Shown here: positions 57,893 through 64,000 of the stretch, piece by piece | How positions within the stretch are numbered: position 1 is the first letter of the stretch | How the letters are laid out: every line of letters begins with the position of its first letter | From: Flagellimonas chongwuensis | Lineage (GTDB): Bacteria > Bacteroidota > Bacteroidia > Flavobacteriales > Flavobacteriaceae | Direction: 5' to 3' | NCBI RefSeq assembly: GCF_013376415.1 | Contig: NZ_WYET01000004.1 | Location: 1,084,761 to 1,148,760 of the forward strand | Length of the DNA stretch: 64,000 nucleotides | Position numbers and translations under genes: made by a program | The notes under the pieces: model-generated | The model's database searches: none | What the model was told of the DNA's origin: nothing | Seen by the model: the letters and a program-made list of their open reading frames with translations, nothing else

Positions 57893-57908
57893 TTATGTAC
57901 AAACATAA
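57893..57908 (-). promoter_or_regulatory. Putative GntR operator before the PMI-SusCD operon
   Basis: Inverted repeat TTATGT-ACAA-ACATAA, 28 bp before the PMI start. The same core occurs before the second mannan operon (63648-63677). On the minus strand it contains TATGTTTG, a fit to the -7 element TAnnTTTG, so a bound repressor would block the promoter. The adjacent GntR-type gene is the obvious candidate to bind it. Confidence 0.65.
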
Positions 57909-58009
57909 TAATTTATTTTATTTAAATCATGATGTTTTGATAAAAAGTTGCTTTTGTAATTTGGAAAGTGTTTGATTATCGAGGACAATATTAGGAATTT
58001 AACAATTCC

Positions 58010-58738
58010 CTATCGACTACTTTCAACCGAATAAATAAAACTATCGGATTTATAGTAGCCAAAATTGAACTCAATGGGTCGTTCTCCTTGATCAAAAACA
58101 AATCGTTTTCTGAACAACACAGGAGTTCCTATTTCAATCTCAAGTTTTTGGGATACCAACTCATTGGATGCTGTTGCGCTGATTTCTTCTTTAGATAGTG
58201 ATGCTATTGTTGAATGCTCTTGTTCAAGCATTTCATACAGGGGCATTTTAAAATCCTCCTCCCCTGTTAGCCCGATTCGGGGATGAAAGTAGGATACAAA
58301 ATAAACAAAAGGCTCATCTGGCTTTCCTCTTACCCGTTCCATCTTAAGAACTTTTCTATCTTCGGGAATATTAAAAAAATCAACAACATTGGAAGGGGGC
58401 TTTACCCAAGTTAAATGCAGCTCAAAATTCCTTATCGGAATCCCCCTTACTTTCATTTCCTGCGAAAAGCTCAACCAATTATTGGAACGCGAACTTACAG
58501 GCTGTGGTGCAACTCGAGTACCTGCCTTTTTCTTTCTGACCAACAGTCCCTCAAATACAAGCTTTTTGACCGCTTGCCTCACCGTAGACCTAGAGATTGC
58601 CAATCGTTTGCTCAATTCAACTTCACTGGGAAGTGTCTTTCCTTTTTGGTATTCCTCCTGCGCTATTAATTCACGGAGCAATTGCTCAACTTGGGCGTGC
58701 AAGGGAACTGGACTTTTGTGGTCTATTTCAAATTTCAT
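58010..58738 (-). CDS. GntR/HutC-family regulator with UTRA domain
   Basis: Transcription factor of the GntR family, HutC subgroup, 242 aa. The N-terminal winged helix (1-75) shows VPLHAQVEQLLRELIA, LPSEVELSKRLAISRSTVRQAV and the wing GLLVRKKKAGT. The UTRA ligand-binding domain (about 95-238) shows VLKMERVRGKPDEPFVYF and ends with PIEFNFGYYKSDSFIY. It sits between the two mannan operons on the same strand. It probably represses both through the shared palindromes, with a sugar phosphate such as mannose-6-P as inducer (inference from the subgroup). Confidence 0.93.
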   Translation of the reverse strand: MKFEIDHKSPVPLHAQVEQLLRELIAQEEYQKGKTLPSEVELSKRLAISRSTVRQAVKKLVFEGLLVRKKKAGTRVAPQPVSSRSNNWLSFSQEMKVRGIPIRNFELHLTWVKPPSNVVDFFNIPEDRKVLKMERVRGKPDEPFVYFVSYFHPRIGLTGEEDFKMPLYEMLEQEHSTIASLSKEEISATASNELVSQKLEIEIGTPVLFRKRFVFDQGERPIEFNFGYYKSDSFIYSVESSR

Positions 58739-58768
58739 TTGGCATCTATATTATAATACGGCTTTTTA

Positions 58769-58780
58769 ATGTTTGCACAT
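58769..58780 (-). promoter_or_regulatory. Weak GntR-type operator before the GntR gene
   Basis: ATGT-TTGC-ACAT lies 31 bp before the GntR start and keeps the ATGT-N4-ACAT core of the two stronger palindromes. It would allow autoregulation. The half-sites are short, so it could be chance. Confidence 0.4.
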
Positions 58781-58855
58781 ACAATCAAAAATAACACTAT
58801 ATCAACGTTTTTCATTTATATGCATAACATTTAAAAAAAACTTGGGAATACTCTA

Positions 58856-61318
58856 TTAGTTATGTACATAGTTGTCGTTTGACAAATCCTTGCCATCCGG
58901 TCCTATGATTTTTACATCTAATCCTAATCCACCCTTAGCTTGGAAATAATGGAGCTTTAGTTTATGATATCCTTTTTGAAGCGGTAGATCTATCGTTTTG
59001 GTATCCATGGCGTGGTGCCCATCATGTTCAATGACCTTCTTATCATTGATCCATAGCATGGAACCATCGTCCGACGTCAAATGAAAGGTATAAATACCAT
59101 CCTCCATAAGGCGAACGTACCCATCGAAAGTCAAGCCAAAATCGCTCTCCCGAGTTGCTTTGTTCAAATCAATGCCGTCTGCAATACCCGTTTTCAATGA
59201 TTCAAGTTGACTAAAATCTGGGAGATAATCCCATTGCCCTTGATAATAGGAATATTTCAAGCCCTTCTGAAAATCTTCACCCAGTTGAAACTGTGGTGGA
59301 TTCAAGGAGTCAGCCTTTTCAAACCGCTTCTGGGTAACTTTACTCTTCTTATCACCATTGATAGACCTCGCCTTCAGCAAAGATGTTGCATTAATCTGTA
59401 TTGGTTTGGTATATATATTTGAACTTTCTGTTGGATCTGAACCGTCTAGCGTATAGTATATGGTCTCTCCTTTTCGATTTGCCAATGAGATTTTCTCATG
59501 ATCCAAAAACATAGAGTGATCGGAAGAAATGACTACCGGGGAAACCATATTATCGTTATGAATATTATAAAGGAAATCCATTGGCAATTTTATGACTTCG
59601 CGATCATAGGTGACCAGACCATTTACTTCTCCTTCCACATCGGATAGCTGCGTGTACACCACTGCGCTTGCGGCCTTGTCCTGCTTCATTTGCCATACAT
59701 TGTCCCACAGCTCTGCGTAAGAGTTTTTAAATTCCAAGGTATCTGTCATTTCACGGTAGCCCCAATTGTTCGACTGCCACAGATGTTCTGGAACCGCCAA
59801 TCCAAGGCCACCAAATTCTCCCAATACGGTCGCCCGTTCTTCTTCCACCGGGTAAATATCAGGGCCGGGATAGCTGTGCATGTCAATAATATCCCCCACG
59901 TTATGATCTGTCCAGCCGCTGGCATTGCTCACCAATCTTGTTTCATCCATATCTTCTACCCAATGGGTAAGCCTTTCTGTGTCGTACTGTCCCCACCCTT
60001 CATTGAAAACGACCCACATCACGATGCTCGGGTAGTTATAAAGGTCATCCACCATGGCTTTGAGTTCACTTTCAAACTGCTGCTTGTCTTTCGGGGTAAG
60101 CCTTTCTTCAAAATCTTCGTGTGGGTAAACTTGCGGCATATCTTGCCAAACCAGCATTCCCAATTTATCGCATAGGTAATACCATCGTTGACTTTCGGTT
60201 TTCGCATGCTTGCGCAACAAGTTAAAGCCCATCTTTTTAAAGGTTTCAATATCCCATATATAAGCTTCTTCTGTAGGGGGGGTCATCAAGCCATCCGGCC
60301 AGTATCCTTGATCCAGCACACCGACCTGAAAATAGGGTTCGTTGTTCAATAGAATCTTGGTATCATTGTTTTTATCCTTTCCCAAACTGATTTTACGCAT
60401 GGCCACATAGCTGGAAAACTCATCGGTAATGGAATCATCATTGACCAATTGTACTTCCAAATCATACAGAAAAGGCTGCTCTGGGCTCCATAATTTCGGC
60501 TCTGGGACCTGAAGTATAATATGCTCTCCTGGAGAACCTTCTGTTTCGGCAACCAATTGTTCTCCATCTTTTAGGACCAACTTGATGGTTCCATTTCCTT
60601 TTGTGGCTTCAGCAAAAAAATCAATTTGACCTTTATCGATATCCGATTCCACTTTGAAGGATTGAATGTGGTTGGACGAAACTGGTTCGACCCATACCGT
60701 TTGCCAAATACCGGTCGTGGAAGTATAAAAAATCCCTTCAGGCTTCTTTACCTGCTTTCCTACGGGTTGTAATCCATCATTGGAAGCATCATGAACCCTG
60801 ACCATCAATTCTTGCTCACCTTTAGTTAAATACTTGGTGATGTTAAATGAAAAGTGGTCGAAGGCACCCTTATGCTCTCCAATTTTTTGTGTGTTGACAT
60901 AAATGGTTGCGTGATAATCGACCCCCTCAAAATTCAATATGACTTGATCATCCCAATCCTCCGGTACCTTAAATGTTTTGCGATAGAGGAGGTCATCCGT
61001 TTTTTCTTGCACTCCGGAGAGATAGGATTCCACTGCGAATGGAACTAAAATAGTATCCGAAAGTGCCGTACCAAAAGGAATGTCTTGCTTTGGAGAAGTA
61101 TCAACTTGCCAAAATCCATTCAGATTCATCCATTCCTTACGTTGTTGAATAGGTCGGGGATACTCGGGCAAAACATGATTTGGGTCTACTTGGTCTGTCC
61201 ATCTAGTTTTTAAAATGGCTTCGGAACCCTTGTCCGACCCGACTTTTCTTTCCTCCATTTTACAGCTAGTCAACAAAAGAAGGAATAACAGTCCTGTTTG
61301 TAAAAGATATGATTTCAT
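58856..61318 (-). CDS. GH2 lipoprotein with chitobiase-like and PA14 domains
   Basis: Family GH2 exo-beta-glycosidase, 820 aa, predicted lipoprotein (LLLTSC, Cys19). The jelly-roll domain (about 50-210) is followed by an Ig-like domain and the barrel, with acid/base Glu440 (VVFNEGWGQYD) and nucleophile Glu501 (LGEFGGLGL). A chitobiase/hexosaminidase C-terminal-like domain (about 620-670, YYTLDGSDPTESSNIY) and a PA14 domain (about 690-815, FTFHLTSDDGSMLWINDKK-like) end the protein. Beta-mannosidase or beta-galactosidase would suit N-glycan cores, but motifs do not decide. It lies 65 bp after the GH92 gene, in the second mannan operon. Confidence 0.92.
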   Translation of the reverse strand: MKSYLLQTGLLFLLLLTSCKMEERKVGSDKGSEAILKTRWTDQVDPNHVLPEYPRPIQQRKEWMNLNGFWQVDTSPKQDIPFGTALSDTILVPFAVESYLSGVQEKTDDLLYRKTFKVPEDWDDQVILNFEGVDYHATIYVNTQKIGEHKGAFDHFSFNITKYLTKGEQELMVRVHDASNDGLQPVGKQVKKPEGIFYTSTTGIWQTVWVEPVSSNHIQSFKVESDIDKGQIDFFAEATKGNGTIKLVLKDGEQLVAETEGSPGEHIILQVPEPKLWSPEQPFLYDLEVQLVNDDSITDEFSSYVAMRKISLGKDKNNDTKILLNNEPYFQVGVLDQGYWPDGLMTPPTEEAYIWDIETFKKMGFNLLRKHAKTESQRWYYLCDKLGMLVWQDMPQVYPHEDFEERLTPKDKQQFESELKAMVDDLYNYPSIVMWVVFNEGWGQYDTERLTHWVEDMDETRLVSNASGWTDHNVGDIIDMHSYPGPDIYPVEEERATVLGEFGGLGLAVPEHLWQSNNWGYREMTDTLEFKNSYAELWDNVWQMKQDKAASAVVYTQLSDVEGEVNGLVTYDREVIKLPMDFLYNIHNDNMVSPVVISSDHSMFLDHEKISLANRKGETIYYTLDGSDPTESSNIYTKPIQINATSLLKARSINGDKKSKVTQKRFEKADSLNPPQFQLGEDFQKGLKYSYYQGQWDYLPDFSQLESLKTGIADGIDLNKATRESDFGLTFDGYVRLMEDGIYTFHLTSDDGSMLWINDKKVIEHDGHHAMDTKTIDLPLQKGYHKLKLHYFQAKGGLGLDVKIIGPDGKDLSNDNYVHN

Positions 61319-61383
61319 AATCTATTAAATGAGTTTCGGTTGTTCTATCTAAGGTATTTGTTTCATGGCAATTAACTTTGCTA

Positions 61384-63570
61384 TTAATTCTTTGTTCGAA
61401 TTAAAACCTCTCCTCCCCTTTCAAATATGGAATGATCAATAAAGTAGCCATCTATTTTTGTTCCATCGACATGTATCTCTTCGAGTTCTCTCGTCCCCCC
61501 TTCCCTTGTGAGCTTCAAAATCTTATTGCCCTTCAAGTGCCAGGTTACCGTGTCAAAAATGGGAACAGTAACCAGATATTCGGGGTCCGTAGGAGAAAAC
61601 GGATATAGACCCAATGCATTAAATACATACCAAGAAGACATTTCCCCGGCATCATCCATACCGGAAAGTGCCAGACCTTCTTTACCAATTCCATAATAGT
61701 CGGACAATAATTTATCGATGACCGCTTGGGATTTCTCTGGCTTTTCAATAAAATAATAAGAGAACGGAGCCTCGTGCCCTGGTTGGTTTCCTTGGCTATA
61801 TTGCCCCATAAACCCCGAAACATTTCGTGCAATATAGTTGGGGTTCCATTTATAGGTAAAGAGGGAGTCCAATTTCTCCTCAAACTTTTTACTGCTTCCG
61901 TATTGGTCAATAAGGCCATGCATATCGTGGGGCACAAAAAAGGAAACCTGCCAGGCATTTGCCTCTCTGTACATATACTCGTAATACGGGTATTCTGGAT
62001 TGAAGGGAGTGATCCAATCTCCATTTGCCAATCTACCCCGCATAAAATTGGTTTTCTGGTCGAATACGTTCTTATAGTTGTTAGATCTATCAAATAAATC
62101 TACCTGCCGTTCCGAATCCCCCATTTCTTCTGCCAATAGCGAAAGTGAGTAATCATCGTAGGCAAACTCCAAGGTTTTGGACACCCCTGCTTTTCCTTTT
62201 GATTCCGTGTTCGGTTCCTCTATTTTTGGGTCTGAAATATATCCTAGTTCCATATACTCGGTTATATACGGACGAGTCCCCCCTTCTTTATATGCATTGT
62301 TAAGTAGAAGCTCATATGCTTTTTGCACATCAAAATCTTTTATGCCACGCAAATAAGACCCCGTTATGAAAGATGCTGCATGATCTCCGTGGAAAAATGT
62401 GGGGATAAATCCAGTAACCTTTCCCCTGTCGATAAGCGATTCAATGACATCCGATGTTACTTCCGGCCTCAAAATTTCCATCAACACTACTTTATTTCTA
62501 TAGGTATCCCATAATGAAGGTATGGTGTAATACTGAAAATCCTTATTCTTAATATTACCCGAAGCATCCACAAAGTCTCCATTGCTGTCACTTCTTAATG
62601 CTGGCCATAAAAAAGATTTATAAAGTGAGGTGTAGAATATTTCCTTTTCCTTTTCGGATCCGCCTGTAACCTCAATTTGATTTAGAAAATCCGACCATAT
62701 TTTTTTACCCGCTCCAAACACATCATCAAAAGATTTAGGGCCAACTTCTGCATCCAAATTCAGCTTTGCATTCTCAACATTAACATAGGACAATCCAATT
62801 TTCATGGTCACCTTTTCCTTACTGTTCTCCTTTAAATCCACAATAGCATATCCTTTGGATTCTCCAAGGTTGGTCAATGCAATGCTATCAATATCACAAT
62901 CAATTCGGGCGAAAAAATGAATTTTATCCTTTCCCACCTTCTGAAAACCACTGATTTCGTTGGATGATACTTTGGAAATCTCCCAATCGGAAACATGGTT
63001 ATTGGCCTTTCCCAAATCAAACAATATTCTTTTTCCATCAGCCTCCCCGTAATGATACTCATGAATGGCGGCCCTAAGTGTTGAAGTCAATCTTACATTG
63101 ATATCATAATTCTGTAAATAAACCTGATAGAAATCGGGGGAAGCCGATTCATTATCATGTGAAAAAGTGCCTTTGTAGGGAGCTTTTGCTCGGGAAGAAA
63201 TAGGCAGAACTGGTAGATTACATAAATTCCAGTGTCCCTTGTTGGTATGGGCAAATCCTAAAATTTCAGTATCCTCATACTCGTAACCTGCTCCTGTACC
63301 ATATTCCGTGATTGGGCTTAGCTGTACCATAGCGTTTGGCAATGATGATCCTGGATAAGTCAAACCTGCCCAAACCCTCCAATCCTTTGGAGGAGTATAT
63401 CCGATAATCTCCTCATCCAACAGAGGCGCTGTCCCTATAAATGTATTAACATATTCGTAAGGTGTTCTATCAAGATGTGCAGATTCACTATCTGATTTGG
63501 TTTTATCCGTTTTACAAGAACTTAATATCACGGATATACATAGAAACAGTAAAGGTTGTTTAATTTTCAT
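61384..63570 (-). CDS. GH92 exo-alpha-mannosidase lipoprotein (second mannan operon)
   Basis: Family 92 exo-alpha-mannosidase, 728 aa from ATG 63570 (lipobox VILSSC, Cys19). The longer frame from 63618 only adds 16 residues before the signal. The family start YVNTFIGTAPLLDEE, GAGYEYEDTEILGFAHTNKGHW, WDTYRNKVVLMEILRPE and the C-terminal GMDDAGEMSSWYVFNALGLYPF are typical and closer to the family consensus than in the other GH92. It is first in the operon, with a 30-bp operator-like palindrome 77 bp upstream, and is followed by the GH2 gene. Confidence 0.94.
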   Translation of the reverse strand: MKIKQPLLFLCISVILSSCKTDKTKSDSESAHLDRTPYEYVNTFIGTAPLLDEEIIGYTPPKDWRVWAGLTYPGSSLPNAMVQLSPITEYGTGAGYEYEDTEILGFAHTNKGHWNLCNLPVLPISSRAKAPYKGTFSHDNESASPDFYQVYLQNYDINVRLTSTLRAAIHEYHYGEADGKRILFDLGKANNHVSDWEISKVSSNEISGFQKVGKDKIHFFARIDCDIDSIALTNLGESKGYAIVDLKENSKEKVTMKIGLSYVNVENAKLNLDAEVGPKSFDDVFGAGKKIWSDFLNQIEVTGGSEKEKEIFYTSLYKSFLWPALRSDSNGDFVDASGNIKNKDFQYYTIPSLWDTYRNKVVLMEILRPEVTSDVIESLIDRGKVTGFIPTFFHGDHAASFITGSYLRGIKDFDVQKAYELLLNNAYKEGGTRPYITEYMELGYISDPKIEEPNTESKGKAGVSKTLEFAYDDYSLSLLAEEMGDSERQVDLFDRSNNYKNVFDQKTNFMRGRLANGDWITPFNPEYPYYEYMYREANAWQVSFFVPHDMHGLIDQYGSSKKFEEKLDSLFTYKWNPNYIARNVSGFMGQYSQGNQPGHEAPFSYYFIEKPEKSQAVIDKLLSDYYGIGKEGLALSGMDDAGEMSSWYVFNALGLYPFSPTDPEYLVTVPIFDTVTWHLKGNKILKLTREGGTRELEEIHVDGTKIDGYFIDHSIFERGGEVLIRTKN

Positions 63571-63647
63571 GGTATTGGTTAAAAGAGATGAAATACCCGC
63601 TTGTTGGCTGTTCAGCAATTATTTCTTCTAAATAAATATGGGAATGT

Positions 63648-63677
63648 TTTATTATTATGTACGAACATAATAATAAA
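63648..63677 (-). promoter_or_regulatory. Putative GntR operator before the GH92-GH2 operon
   Basis: Perfect inverted repeat of two 13-base arms, TTTATTATTATGT (63648-63660) and ACATAATAATAAA (63665-63677), around ACGA. It shares the core TTATGTAC(A/G)AACATAATAAT with the site at 57893-57908, 5.8 kb away. The stretch 63619-63872 otherwise holds only AT-rich sequence and the terminator at 63770. Confidence 0.7.
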
Positions 63678-63769
63678 TTTTGATATTCTAATTATCAAAC
63701 CCGGGAAAAACAATTGGCCTAAAACAACAACTCTCAAAAGGCTTGTTCCAATTTCTTCGACTATACTTA

Positions 63770-63796
63770 AAAAACAGGCCCCTTTAAGGAGCCTGC
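63770..63796 (-). terminator. Intrinsic terminator for the gene entering from the right
   Basis: On the minus strand the stem CAGGCTCC / GGGGCCTG (one mismatch, 63776-63796) is followed by six U. It lies 76 bp past the stop of the partial gene at the window edge and separates it from the GH92-GH2 operon. Confidence 0.8.
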
Positions 63797-63872
63797 ATCA
63801 AATTAACTAAACTAACTCAAATCCACTTTATGTACTATTTTCCATAAAGAAGGTTCGGCTATTCTATATAAA

Positions 63873-64000
63873 TCATGTGATCAAATTACCGTCTTCGTCC
63901 CATTCTGCGATGACGCCCCGCTTGCTCTGGTCCACGCACTTGGCCAGCCATTCCTCGTCGTAGGCCACCCCGTGCTGGTCAAGGACGTCCTGTGGCACCC
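63873..64000 (-). CDS. 3' end of a GC-rich gene of unknown function (partial)
   Basis: The last 42 codons of a minus-strand gene that continues past the window, ending ...RGVIAEWDEDGNLIT before TGA (63875-63873). The piece is acidic and polar (DQHGVAYDEEWLAKCVDQSK). Almost every codon ends in G or C (for example GAC GTC CTT GAC CAG CAC GGG GTG GCC TAC), unlike every other gene here, which suggests recent acquisition or strong expression bias. I do not recognise the family, and no start is visible. Confidence 0.6.
   Translation of the reverse strand, partial: VPQDVLDQHGVAYDEEWLAKCVDQSKRGVIAEWDEDGNLIT

Overview
The window looks like a chromosomal stretch of a marine-type member of the Bacteroidota, most likely family Flavobacteriaceae. 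The reasons are three SusC/SusD outer-membrane pairs, many SusE-like and other lipoproteins, SusR-, AraC- and GntR-type sugar regulators, a Bacteroidota-type promoter (TTTG / TAnnTTTG), AT-rich spacers, and a CAZyme content typical of polysaccharide utilization loci (PULs). No rRNA, tRNA, CRISPR array or intact insertion sequence was seen.

Layout. (1) 81-1822: a LytS/LytT-type two-component pair, followed by a decayed minus-strand fragment resembling the conjugative-transposon protein TraN. (2) 2310-13623: a starch/maltodextrin Sus locus. susC-susD-susE-GH13-GH97 lie on the minus strand, with a divergent SusR-type regulator. (3) 13624-14327: about 700 bp with no intact gene. (4) 14328-43452: a fucose-glycan PUL. 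A divergent AraC regulator precedes a roughly 28-kb plus-strand gene train: SusC, SusD, an FG-GAP/ASPIC lipoprotein, GH29 (broken by a one-base frameshift), GH2, GH20, GH29, GH3, and a full set of genes for non-phosphorylative L-fucose catabolism. That set comprises permease, mutarotase, dehydrogenase, lactonase, L-fuconate dehydratase, ketodeoxyfuconate dehydrogenase, diketo-acid hydrolase and L-lactate dehydrogenase. (5) 43453-44367: a gene graveyard holding the tail of an IS3-type integrase, a 30-bp perfect palindrome and a decayed hipA. (6) 44368-63677: an alpha-mannan/N-glycan PUL on the minus strand. One operon is PMI-SusC-SusD-SusE-GH76-ROK kinase-MFS-GH92, next comes a GntR/UTRA regulator, and upstream lies a second GH92-GH2 operon. 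(7) The right edge carries the 3' end of a GC-rich minus-strand gene of unknown function.

How the parts fit. The Sus locus imports and hydrolyses maltodextrins. The fucose PUL removes fucose (two GH29 enzymes), HexNAc (GH20) and other beta-linked sugars, imports fucose through FucP and oxidises it to pyruvate and lactate. The mannan PUL cuts an alpha-1,6-mannan backbone (GH76) and trims side chains (two GH92), imports mannose, phosphorylates it (ROK kinase) and isomerises it to fructose-6-P (PMI). With no sulfatase in view, fucosylated N-glycan-like glycoproteins are a better guess for the combined target than fucoidan.

Most notable: a near-identical palindromic operator shared by the two mannan operons, with a weaker copy before the GntR gene; a PMI fused to a P-loop-kinase-like domain that has lost its Walker lysine; a fucose-dehydrogenase-type SDR with Asn in place of the catalytic Lys; the frameshifted GH29; and remnants of mobile elements.
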